This document shows positions 56,536 through 63,839 of a DNA stretch of 64,000 nucleotides, one piece after another. This DNA comes from Rhodobacteraceae bacterium HLUCCO18 (GTDB taxonomy: Bacteria > Pseudomonadota > Alphaproteobacteria > Rhodobacterales > Rhodobacteraceae). A model generated the notes under the pieces. It was not told the origin of the DNA. It did no database searches and was given only the letters and a program-made list of their open reading frames with translations. The position numbers and the translations under genes were made by a program. The stretch's first letter is position 1, and each line of letters opens with the position of its first letter. The stretch lies in the NCBI GenBank assembly GCA_001314805.1, contig LJSY01000014.1, positions 1 to 64,000 on the forward strand, in the 5' to 3' direction.

Positions 56536-56631
56536 TCAGATGCTGGCCCAGTCGCTGAAGCGGACGGGGCGGGGGCGTGGCTTTTCGGGATTGGCGCCCT
56601 TGGGCGGTGCGGGTTGGGGTGTTGCGGGCAT
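56536..56631 (-). CDS. possible 31-residue protein upstream of the TfoX-C gene
   Basis: A short frame (MPATPQPAPPKGANPEKPRPRP, end VRFSDWASI) with GGGAG 8 bases before ATG 56631 and its stop 26 bases before the TfoX-C start. The composition (Pro/Lys/Arg-rich, aromatic end) is uneven but the ribosome site and spacing fit an operon. It is not in the ORF track. I do not recognise a family. Confidence 0.35.
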   Translation of the reverse strand: MPATPQPAPPKGANPEKPRPRPVRFSDWASI

Positions 56632-57347
56632 AAAAATAACTCCCATGCGTCATGTAAACGCAATCAGTGAACCCCAGGTGAGGCTTCGAATCGACCACAA
56701 ACATGGAAACAATATGGCGCGATTGTGTCATTCGCGTGCAAGTTGCGCGATGGCATCATCTGATAACGAAGCGTTTTCAGACAGTTGGACATTGCCCTGC
56801 AATGGCCTCAATTCGCCGTGACGCGCCCGAGACTGTGACCGGCTGCTTTGTCCGTCCGGCCATGCCGCCGGAAGACGCGACTGAAGCCTCGAAGAAAAAG
56901 AGCTGACGACCCGGCCAGTTGGAAGAGAGACGAGGAGACGGGTCGCCAGCAGGTTTTTCGCATCAGGCCCCGAAGTTGCAAGGAAGGGAGGAGACGAACT
57001 CCGGGATTGCTGACATATCCACGTTCGCCCAGATCGCTGCGCTGCGGAACGTGCGGCGTGCGGTCCGAGGGCCGTTTTTCGGCAATGCCGCTTTCTTGGG
57101 CACTGAATTCGGCACGGTTTTCTGTTTCTTGGCGGTTTCGGGAGGCGCGGTGGCGTTCGGACCGGTTTTCCGCCCGTCGCGCCGAGCGGGAAAGTTTCAC
57201 GGATTCGCACGCGCGGAGGATTCCCCGTCCCGCAAGCTTTCTCGGTCCGGACACGCGCCGTCGCCGGCCGGCATCGCCAGCACGCTCACGATCGCGGCCC
57301 GATGAGCCTGCTCGATCCGTTCGGGTTTGCGCGCTATTCGGGGAATT
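56632..57347. other. gene-free, lower-GC stretch left of the att site
   Basis: About 716 bases where no frame has a convincing product. Its GC is clearly lower than around it. Track ORFs here (56808..57254, 56848..57405 and others) have no recognisable domain and atypical codon use. It may hold the promoter of the TfoX-C unit, a remnant of earlier integration events at this tRNA, or an undetected RNA. I found no rRNA, tRNA or IS sequence in it. Confidence 0.5.
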
Positions 57348-57394
57348 TGGCTCCGGCGGTAGGGATCGAACCTACGACCAATTGATTAACAGTC
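57348..57394 (-). other. att site: 3' fragment of tRNA-Asn(GTT)
   Basis: On the minus strand these 47 bases read GACTGTTAATCAATTGG, the T-arm GTAGGTTCGATCCCTAC, the acceptor strand CGCCGGA, then GCCA. They are the anticodon loop to 3' end of tRNA-Asn (anticodon GTT). No matching 5' half (TCCGGCG and D-arm) lies on the right. This is what remains at one end when an element integrates into the 3' half of a tRNA gene; the intact tRNA should be at the other end, beyond the window. Confidence 0.85.
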
Positions 57395-57534
57395 TGAAGT
57401 TATGAGCAAAATTGGGCTCACCGACGCTCATTCGGGGCGTACGGTCCCTTGAAAACAAGGCAACATTCTCCCGGTAGCACCATCCTGGTTCATCAGGATC
57501 AACCGCAAACGCTGTACTCGGGACTGTACTTTCC

Positions 57535-58659
57535 ATGGCCATCTTCAAGTTCACCGAGGCCCGCCTCAGGGACCTCCCGCTCGGCTCGGGCATCCACCGC
57601 GACACCGAGGTCAAGGGCCTCATGTGCATCGCCCACAAGACCACCAAGACCTTCGCCGTGCAGGGCGACGTCCGCAGTGACAAGCGCCTCGTCCGCTCCG
57701 TGCGGGTGAAGATCGGCCGCACCGACCTCGTGCGCCTGGCCGAGGCGAGGAACGAGGCCCGCAGGCTCATGGCCACGATCCAGTCGGGCGTGGACCCGAC
57801 GGCCGGACCGGAGTCCACCGGCATCACGCTGGAGCAGGCGCTCAAGGAGCACCTGCGCGAGCGGGACCTGTCCGACGCCACGGAGCGGAACTACCGATAC
57901 CACATGGACAACTACCTCGGGCGTCTCCGGCGCCGGGCGGTGGCTGACATCACGCGCCAGGACTGCCGAGAGCTCATGGAGCAGCTCACCAGGCGCCACG
58001 GCAAGACCACGGGCGCGTCGGTGATGCGCACAGTCCGAGCGCTCGTGAACACGGCCCGGAGGCACGACGAGACGATAGGTGCGAACCCGGTGGACGCCAT
58101 CCGCGTGCCCGCCACGCCGAAGCGTGAGGTGGGCGAGCTGGACGTGGCCGGCTTCTGGTCCACAACGGAGGCCATGTCGCCGCTCATGCGGGACCTCCAG
58201 CGGGCGTTCCTGCTGACCGGGGCGAGGCGGACCTCGCTGCTGGGCGTGAGGCGCGCCGACTTCGACGCCGGGCGGGGCGTCCTGACCTTCACCCACATGA
58301 AGACGGGCGGGTCGTGGTCGTTCCCGACCGGGCGCTGGCTCACTGCGACGCTGGCGAAACGTATGGAGGAGGACGGGCCGCTGAACTCGCCCTGGCTCTG
58401 GCCTTCGCCGGGCGCCGCCTCCGGTCACGTGGCCGAGCCGAAGCGGGGCGGCGTCCCGTCCCCCCACGCGCTCCGCCACCACTGCCGCACGATGATGATC
58501 GCGGCGGGCGTGCCCTACGCCGAGGGCGCGCTCCTGCTGGGCCAGAGGCTCCCCGGCGCCAGCGGCGGCTACGTCCACCAGACGCACCTGGTGGAGGCCC
58601 TCCGCCCGCACGCTCAGGCGCTGGAGGACCTGGTCCTGGCGAGGGCGGGCGTTGCGTGA
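57535..58659 (+). CDS. int: tyrosine recombinase (integrase)
   Basis: A 374-residue site-specific recombinase adjacent to the att site. The catalytic domain holds R231 in LLTGARRTSLLG, K256 in HMKTGGS, HALRHH (H311, R314, H315) and the nucleophile Y346 in GGYVHQ. The third His/Trp position is Q337 (LLGQRL), unusual. The N-terminal 90 residues are a DNA-binding arm, and residues 96-190 the SAM-like core-binding domain. The start is 141 bases from the att fragment; a small inverted repeat ATCCTG/CAGGAT lies there. Confidence 0.95.
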   Translation: MAIFKFTEARLRDLPLGSGIHRDTEVKGLMCIAHKTTKTFAVQGDVRSDKRLVRSVRVKIGRTDLVRLAEARNEARRLMATIQSGVDPTAGPESTGITLEQALKEHLRERDLSDATERNYRYHMDNYLGRLRRRAVADITRQDCRELMEQLTRRHGKTTGASVMRTVRALVNTARRHDETIGANPVDAIRVPATPKREVGELDVAGFWSTTEAMSPLMRDLQRAFLLTGARRTSLLGVRRADFDAGRGVLTFTHMKTGGSWSFPTGRWLTATLAKRMEEDGPLNSPWLWPSPGAASGHVAEPKRGGVPSPHALRHHCRTMMIAAGVPYAEGALLLGQRLPGASGGYVHQTHLVEALRPHAQALEDLVLARAGVA

Positions 58660-58730
58660 ACGACGGCGCGCAGGCTGAACTCGTTGGTAACCATTCCGGA
58701 CCACACTCGATAACCTGAGAGCACAAAAAC

Positions 58731-58749
58731 GCCCGGGCGCATCCCGGGC
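58731..58749 (-). terminator. leftward terminator between int and alpA
   Basis: GCCCGGG, 5 bases, CCCGGGC. On the minus strand the stem is followed by GTTTTTG, so it would stop leftward transcripts. All genes here are rightward, so it points to an antisense or short transcript from the alpA promoter region. Confidence 0.6.
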
Positions 58750-58867
58750 CGCAGGGTCCCGTCGGTTCGAACTCTGCCGCCGGCGAGTGGGCGTCCTTAA
58801 ATCGAGAGAGATCAAACGGCACATTCATTCAGACGGACGCCCCGGCGCCCGAACAAGGAGATGTGCC

Positions 58868-59068
58868 ATGGACCTCCAGGCAGAACCCCAGACCTTCACC
58901 AGCCCGTGGCTGACGACCGAGCAGGCCGCAGCCTATCTCAGCGTGTCCGCCGGGACCCTCGCCAACTGGCGCAGCAAGGGCAACGGACCCCGCTACCGCG
59001 CCGTCGGCCGGATGGTGCGATACCACCGGGACGACCTCGACGCCTTCATGATGGAGGGCGCGGCATGA
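58868..59068 (+). CDS. AlpA/excisionase-type HTH protein
   Basis: A 66-residue MerR-like helix-turn-helix protein: WLTTEQAAAYLSVSAGTLANWRSKGNGPRYRAVGRMVRYHRDDLDAF. In PICIs and P4-like satellites AlpA is the master activator of the element; in others such proteins are excisionases. AAGGAG lies 7 bases before ATG 58868. Its stop overlaps the next start (ATGA). Confidence 0.85.
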   Translation: MDLQAEPQTFTSPWLTTEQAAAYLSVSAGTLANWRSKGNGPRYRAVGRMVRYHRDDLDAFMMEGAA

Positions 59069-59514
59069 CCAGGGTCCGCACCCTCCAACAGACCCGCGCT
59101 CCCGACCCGGACTACTCGCACGAGGGGGAGCGGGCGGAGCTCGCCGCGCGGCTCCTGGACACCGTGCCGGAGCTGATCGCCATGGACGCGACCGACGGCG
59201 TCGTCGAGGCGTGCTACAGGGTCGGCTTCAACGCCTTCGACTGCGAGACGCTGCGGCTCCTCGCCCGGCGGACGGGGGAGTTCCCCCTGTCGGTCGAGCG
59301 GCTGGCGGCGACCGCCACGACGCGCCCGACGTACACGGTTCGGCTGGGCCCGGCGTCGGACGCCCTGCGGTCGTCGCGGGCCGAGAACCCGGACTTCTGG
59401 GAGGACGAGGCGCTGGTCGAGGAGGCCAAGCGCCGGGCCCCGGGGGAGTGGTCGCGGGTCGAGGCGCGACTGGAGCGTGAGAGGCGTCGCGTCGAGCGCG
59501 CCCTCTCCCGTTAG
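59065..59514 (+). CDS. element-encoded hypothetical protein
   Basis: A 149-residue charged helical protein from ATG 59065, overlapping the alpA stop. It includes ERAELAARLLDTVPELIAMDATDGVVEACYRVGF and ends in an Arg/Glu-rich coil (EWSRVEARLERERRRVERALSR). No family recognised. The coupling suggests it works with AlpA in regulation. Confidence 0.65.
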   Translation: MTRVRTLQQTRAPDPDYSHEGERAELAARLLDTVPELIAMDATDGVVEACYRVGFNAFDCETLRLLARRTGEFPLSVERLAATATTRPTYTVRLGPASDALRSSRAENPDFWEDEALVEEAKRRAPGEWSRVEARLERERRRVERALSR

Positions 59515-59678
59515 CGTCCCCGAACCGCCGGGTAGTCTGCCAGCGTTGGAGCGCGCCCGCACCCACGTTGGCTTACGGCGCCGGACCGTCACGACAGTGT
59601 TCGTTGAGAGCAAGCCGGCCGCAAGGACCGCCTCCCGCGGCCGGCTCCGTGATCCACCCTTTTGGAAAGGAAGACCCT

Positions 59679-59918
59679 GTGACTGATCCCGAGTATGCCG
59701 CGCGGACGGCCCCCTCCATACCCTCGTTCGCCGACCTCCTGACCCCGAGGCAGGCGAGCGAGATGACCGGCCACCCGGAGACGGTGCTGGCCGTCTACCG
59801 CTCCCGCCGCAACACCGGCCGCTCGCCCGACGCGGGCCCCGAGTTCGTCAAGGTGGGCCGCGAGGTGTTCTACACCCGCGAGGCCGTCCGGGCGTACCTC
59901 GCTGGCAAGCGGGGCTGA
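59679..59918 (+). CDS. small HTH-like protein
   Basis: A 79-residue protein from a GTG at 59679 with AAGGAAG upstream. FADLLTPRQASEMTGHPETVLAVYRSRRNTGRSPDAGPEFVKVGREVFYTREAVRAYLAGKRG reads like a second MerR/HTH_17-type domain with a wing. It starts the replication gene unit and stops 3 bases before it. It may repress or aid the origin; no family name certain. Confidence 0.7.
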   Translation: MTDPEYAARTAPSIPSFADLLTPRQASEMTGHPETVLAVYRSRRNTGRSPDAGPEFVKVGREVFYTREAVRAYLAGKRG

Positions 59919-59921
59919 CCC

Positions 59922-62246
59922 ATGGCCGGAGAACCGAAGACCCTACCGGCGGAGCTGGCACCGCTGATCGAGGCGGGCTACCAGCTCATCCCGCTGCACA
60001 ACCACGCCCACGAGGACGAGCACAAGGGCAAAAGGCGAAAGCGGGGCAAGAGCCCCATCCACGGGAACTGGACGAAGCGGCCCTACAAGTCCGCCGACCA
60101 GGTGGCGCACATGGAGGCCGGCGACAACGTGGGCGTGAGGCTCACAAATGTCGACCTCGTGCTGGACGTGGACCCGCGGAACTTCCCCGAGGGCGAGGAC
60201 CTATACTCGCCGGGCAGCCCGTTCGTCGAGCTCGTCCTGTGGACGGGCATCGACCCCGGCCTCTACCCCACGGTGGCCACGGGCAGCGGTGGCCTGCACG
60301 TCTACATGACCAAGCCCGAGGACGTCTTCACCAGGGACAGCCTGGGCGAGGGGCAGTACCCCGGCGTCGAGTTCAAGTCTTTCGGCCGCCAGGTCGTGGC
60401 GCCCGGCTCGATCCACCCCGACACGCGGAGGCCATACCTCTGGGACCCCGAAGGGCCCGTACTCGACGCGTTCGGCGCCGACCCGGCGCCCGACAGCCTG
60501 CTCGAACTGGTCCGAAGGCCAGAGGGATCGGCGCCGACGGGCGGCGGCGAGCACGACCAGGAGGAACTGGCCGAGATGCTCGACGCCCTGGACCCGGAGG
60601 ACTTCAGGGAGCACGACGCGTGGCTGACGCTCATGCAGGCGTGCCACCACGCCACCGCGGGCGACGGCCGCCAGGAGTTCATCGACTGGTGCACCGGCGA
60701 CCCCGAGTACGCGGACCACGGTACGCTGGTCGGCCTGCGCTGGGACAGCCTGCACGCCGACAACGACGGCGCCCGCGTCACGTACAGGACGCTCCACAAG
60801 ATCATGCGGGACCACGAGGTGGGGGACATAATCTGTCGGCCAAGTGCCGAGGAGGACTTCGCGGACGTCGACGACGAGGAAGGCGAGCTCGTCGGCCCCA
60901 GCACTCCCGCCGTGCGTAGGGTGCGCCCCGTCCACGAGGGCGGGCTGACGGTCCACCCGAAGACCTCGGTCGCCCCGGACACCCCGAAGAACGCCCTCAG
61001 GGCCGTGAACGGTTCCAGGCTCCGACCGCGCTTCGACGAGCTGAAGCAGCGGGTGGTCTTCGCGGGCGACCTGCCCTGGGACGAGGGCTACGGTCGGGAG
61101 CTGACCGACCACACCTCGCGGCTGGTCAGGCTGCTGCTCATGGAGCAGAGGCAGGGCAACGACTACCAGCCGTCAAAGGAGAACGTGATCGAGGCCGTGA
61201 TGACGCTGGCCTACGCCGACAAGTTCAACCCGGTACTGGACTACCTGGACGCGCTCGCCTGGGACGGCGTGTCGAGGATGGAGCGGCTTTTCACCGACGG
61301 CTTCCCGTGCGGGGACGACGAGTACACCAGGGCCGTCTCGCGCTGCTTCATGGTGGGCGCGGTGGCCCGCCAGCGGCGGCCGGGCTGCAAGCTCGACACC
61401 ATGCCGGTGGTGAAGGGCCCCCAGGGCTCGCTCAAGTCCACCGGCTTCCGGGACCTGTTCTCCCCCGACTGGTTCAGCGACGCGGAGCTCGGCGACCTGA
61501 GGTCGAAGGACGCCCCGATGAACCTGGAGGGCGTCTGGGTCCACGAGTTCGCCGAGCTCGCCGGCCTGCGGGCCGGTGACATGGACGTGCTGAAGGCGTT
61601 CATGTCGAGGGCGGCCGACCGCTACCGGGCGCCCTACGGCAGGACGGTCGAGGACCACCCGCGCCGCGTCGTGTTCGCGGGCACGGTCAACGAGGGCGGC
61701 TACCTGAGCGACCCGACCGGCGGGCGACGCTTCTGGCCGCTGGAGATGGCCAGGGGCTCCAGGGTCGACCTCGACTGGATCGGTGCCAACCGTGACCAGC
61801 TCTGGGCCGAGGCGGACGCCGCGTTCCGCTCGGGCGTCGGGCACGTCCTGCCCGAGCGGCTCTGGGCCACGGCAGCCGACAGGCAGGCCGACGAGACGGT
61901 GGACGACCCCTGGGCCGACACCCTGGCCTCGCTGCTGGCCGGTCGTGCGAGGGAGCGCGCCGACTTCGAGGCCGGGACCGGGGACTACGCCGTCGAGGTC
62001 GTGGACGGGCACGAGGTCCAGTCCATGCTCAGGGAGCCCCCGCCGGCCGACCGGGTGCACACCAGGGACCTGCTGTACCACCTCGGGCTGGACGACGACC
62101 GGCAGAACCGGGGGCACACGCAGCGCGTCAGGAAGGTCATGGAGGCCCTGGGGTGGCGTTACAGGCGGGGCCTCAGGGTCGGGGACCGCGTTGCCGCAGG
62201 GTACGTCGCCGAGGATGCCACCCCCGGACAGCAGGGGGAGCGCTGA
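59922..62246 (+). CDS. prim-pol / VapE-type replication protein
   Basis: A 774-residue protein. Residues 10-180 form a bifunctional primase-polymerase with D82, D84 (LVLDVDPRN) and the SxH motif GSGGLHVYM (H126); E150 and VVAPGSIHPDT follow. Residues 210-290 resemble PriCT (AEMLDALDPEDFREHDAWLTLMQACHHATAGDGRQEFIDW). Residues 430-660 form a VapE/superfamily 3-like ATPase: Walker A PVVKGPQGSLKST (K505), EFAELAGLR, and FMSRAADRYRAPYGR. It is thus a self-sufficient priming helicase as in PICI Pri-Rep or P4 alpha, and the origin-like region lies just downstream. Confidence 0.92.
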   Translation: MAGEPKTLPAELAPLIEAGYQLIPLHNHAHEDEHKGKRRKRGKSPIHGNWTKRPYKSADQVAHMEAGDNVGVRLTNVDLVLDVDPRNFPEGEDLYSPGSPFVELVLWTGIDPGLYPTVATGSGGLHVYMTKPEDVFTRDSLGEGQYPGVEFKSFGRQVVAPGSIHPDTRRPYLWDPEGPVLDAFGADPAPDSLLELVRRPEGSAPTGGGEHDQEELAEMLDALDPEDFREHDAWLTLMQACHHATAGDGRQEFIDWCTGDPEYADHGTLVGLRWDSLHADNDGARVTYRTLHKIMRDHEVGDIICRPSAEEDFADVDDEEGELVGPSTPAVRRVRPVHEGGLTVHPKTSVAPDTPKNALRAVNGSRLRPRFDELKQRVVFAGDLPWDEGYGRELTDHTSRLVRLLLMEQRQGNDYQPSKENVIEAVMTLAYADKFNPVLDYLDALAWDGVSRMERLFTDGFPCGDDEYTRAVSRCFMVGAVARQRRPGCKLDTMPVVKGPQGSLKSTGFRDLFSPDWFSDAELGDLRSKDAPMNLEGVWVHEFAELAGLRAGDMDVLKAFMSRAADRYRAPYGRTVEDHPRRVVFAGTVNEGGYLSDPTGGRRFWPLEMARGSRVDLDWIGANRDQLWAEADAAFRSGVGHVLPERLWATAADRQADETVDDPWADTLASLLAGRARERADFEAGTGDYAVEVVDGHEVQSMLREPPPADRVHTRDLLYHLGLDDDRQNRGHTQRVRKVMEALGWRYRRGLRVGDRVAAGYVAEDATPGQQGER

Positions 62247-62304
62247 GGCGCTCCCTCGGAGCGGGGACCGACGGCGCTGGGACTGCGCAACGTCGCGCAG
62301 TCGG

Positions 62305-62343
62305 CGTTGAGCTCGTTGTGTTTGGCCTGTTCGAGCTCAACGC
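62305..62343. repeat. 12-bp inverted repeat within the origin
   Basis: GCGTTGAGCTCG and CGAGCTCAACGC, perfect, separated by 15 bases. Each arm contains the heptamer GTTGAGC of the iterons, so the arms could be a paired site for the same protein. Confidence 0.8.
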
Positions 62344-62367
62344 TCCTAAGTGCCTGTTTCGGAAGCC

Positions 62368-62394
62368 TTGTTGAGCTTGTTGAGCATGTTGAGC
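62368..62394 (+). repeat. three direct iterons
   Basis: TTGTTGAGC, TTGTTGAGC, ATGTTGAGC: three 9-bp units in tandem without gaps. Confidence 0.85.
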
Positions 62395-62488
62395 CTGGTA
62401 TAAGAGCTCTGAGAGTGAGACCGGCCCAGGGTCGGAGGGCGGTGGGGTCCGGGGGCGGCACGAGTTCGGCAGATAATATACGGACTAT

Positions 62489-62514
62489 GCTCAACTACGC
62501 TCAACAAGCTCAAC
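62489..62514 (-). repeat. three inverted iterons
   Basis: GCTCAAC at 62489-62495, 62499-62505 and 62508-62514, the reverse complement of the direct iterons, spaced 10 and 9 bases. They follow the AT-rich GATAATATACGGACTAT. Confidence 0.85.
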
Positions 62515-62923
62515 GTCCCCCCGATCTGCCGCCGAAAAGGCCTCCCAATCCCATCCTGGAAGACGGGGCAGCCTCACGCCAGTGAGAGGTAGGCTCACGC
62601 CGGCGCGAGTTCGCTGGCGTACGACGCCGACGGGACGCGGCATCCTGACCTCGAACAGCGACGAGCGAGCCGCCCGGAAAACCTCGACGCCCGCGACCCA
62701 ACCCGCCGAATGGGGCCCCTCCGATCCTGGATCAGGGGGTCTGACGGCGGGAAGGCCAATCGCGTCAGGGGCTTATCCGGGCGACGCCCCTCCAAGCACA
62801 GTCACGAGCACCGCAGACGCCTCACACGGTGGCCCCCTCGGCCCCCCCGAGATGGCGTGAGGCGAGGCGCTCGACCAGGTCGAACAGGACGCCCATGCGG
62901 CCGACGAGAGAGGAGATGCCGAC

Positions 62924-63559
62924 GTGAGCATCATGCGGATGAACAGGATTAAGCCGGCGCCCGACCCGCACAAGCCGAGCCAGTTGGCCCCGGTCGTGGC
63001 CCAGGTGTACGGCGAGAAGGGCGACGAGTTCCTAGGCTACCTGAGGCAGTTCGGGCACGTCACCTACGCCGCCAACATGACCGGCCTGACCCGGCGCGCC
63101 TTCTACGACCGGCGGGCCAAGAACCCCGACTTCGCGGAGGCGTGGGACGACGCCGTGACGGCCTTCGAGGAGGAGCTGACCCACCGCGTGGTCCAGACGG
63201 CCCTGGAGATGGGCACCGGCAAGTGGGTCCCCGTGATCGACCCGGCGACCGGCAGGCCCGAGCTGGACGACGACTTCGAGGTGGTCCTCCGCTTCGAGAC
63301 CAGCCACGTTGACGCGCGGGTGCTGACGAAGCTCCTGGCCCTGCGCATGAGCTCGGCCGACGGTCCCGCCCAGACCCACGTGCAAATCAACAACACCGTG
63401 AACGAGCTGCCCAGGAAGCCCAAGTTGGTCGGAGGTTCCCCCGGGGCCGTACGGCGTCCCCCGGTCGCCCCGAAGACCTCGGGAGCACATCCGGGCGTCG
63501 AGGACGCCGAGGTCGTCCAGGGGACGACACACGAGACCGGGGGACGTACCGATGACTGA
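62924..63559 (+). CDS. small-terminase-like DNA-binding protein
   Basis: A 211-residue protein from a GTG with GAGGAG upstream. Residues 40-75 read FGHVTYAANMTGLTRRAFYDRRAKNPDFAEAWDDAV, the helix-turn-helix pattern of phage small terminase subunits (AAxxAGVSRxTVYxWRxxDPxFAxAW). Residues 85-145 (HRVVQTALEMGTGKWVPVIDP, then TSHVDARVLTKLLALRMSS) match their following part. The C-terminal 60 residues are unstructured. A satellite would use TerS to package its DNA in helper capsids. A regulator is an alternative. Confidence 0.65.
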   Translation: MSIMRMNRIKPAPDPHKPSQLAPVVAQVYGEKGDEFLGYLRQFGHVTYAANMTGLTRRAFYDRRAKNPDFAEAWDDAVTAFEEELTHRVVQTALEMGTGKWVPVIDPATGRPELDDDFEVVLRFETSHVDARVLTKLLALRMSSADGPAQTHVQINNTVNELPRKPKLVGGSPGAVRRPPVAPKTSGAHPGVEDAEVVQGTTHETGGRTDD

Positions 63560-63839
63560 CGGTGCCGTGCATGTGACCATCGTCGGGGCCGGGGGCGTGG
63601 CCACGGTGAAGTTCGCGGACGGCTACGAGACGATGCGGGTCGCCCTCGGATACCTGCACGACCCCGCCGACGGCCTGGTCGCCGAGATGGACGAGGGACG
63701 CGAGCCGGTGCCGTGGCAGTCGGCCCGGGTGCGCGATGAGGCGACCTTCTCGGTGGAGACGAGGCTGGACCTGGACGACGAGACGCGCGGACGGCTCCTG
63801 GAGTGGATCGCCGCCACCCCGTACTTCGAGGACGCCTGA
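63552..63839 (+). CDS. element-encoded small hypothetical protein
   Basis: A 95-residue protein whose ATG overlaps the preceding gene by 8 bases, so it is probably coupled. MTDGAVHVTIVGAGGVATVKFADGYETMRVALGYLHDPADGLV is beta-rich, and the rest (SVETRLDLDDETRGRLLEWIAATPYFED) helical. I do not recognise a family. Confidence 0.65.
   Translation: MTDGAVHVTIVGAGGVATVKFADGYETMRVALGYLHDPADGLVAEMDEGREPVPWQSARVRDEATFSVETRLDLDDETRGRLLEWIAATPYFEDA

Larger units (their letters stand above)
62281..62514. other. putative replication origin with iterons and palindromes
   Basis: In order: GACTGCGC/GCGCAGTC hairpin (62281-62302); a perfect 12-bp inverted repeat GCGTTGAGCTCG/CGAGCTCAACGC (62305-62343); three tandem 9-bp units TTGTTGAGC, TTGTTGAGC, ATGTTGAGC (62368-62394); a 94-bp spacer including the AT-rich GATAATATAC; and three inverted copies of GCTCAAC (62489-62514). 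That is eight copies of the heptamer GTTGAGC within 209 bases, arranged as one inverted pair and two convergent triplets. This is the layout of an iteron origin, next to its likely initiator. Confidence 0.75.
62247..62923. other. gene-free stretch with origin-like features
   Basis: About 677 bases between the replication gene and the terS-like gene. ORFs in the track (62307..62585, 62582..62860 and others) have no supported product. The first part holds the iterons and palindromes described next. From about 62515 to 62923 I see only short hairpins (CTCAC/GTGAG) and GC-rich sequence; a packaging or regulatory site is possible but not supported. Confidence 0.6.

Noticed and set aside
56848-57405. 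185-aa ORF ending RDRTYDQLINSLKL
   Set aside because: It reads antisense through the tRNA-Asn fragment; such tails are typical artefacts of tRNA antisense translation.
57348-57430. Complete tRNA-Asn gene
   Set aside because: No 5' acceptor strand TCCGGCG or D-arm follows the anticodon loop on the right; only the 3' part is present.
59922-62246. Defective Walker A (GPQGSLKST lacks the second glycine) as a sign of an inactive VapE
   Set aside because: Other VapE-type proteins, as I recall, tolerate variation at this place (QGxxKST), and K505 and S506 are intact.
62307-62860. ORFs of 92 aa (62307..62585 and 62582..62860) in the origin region
   Set aside because: They run through iterons and GC-rich spacer, have weak starts and low-complexity products.
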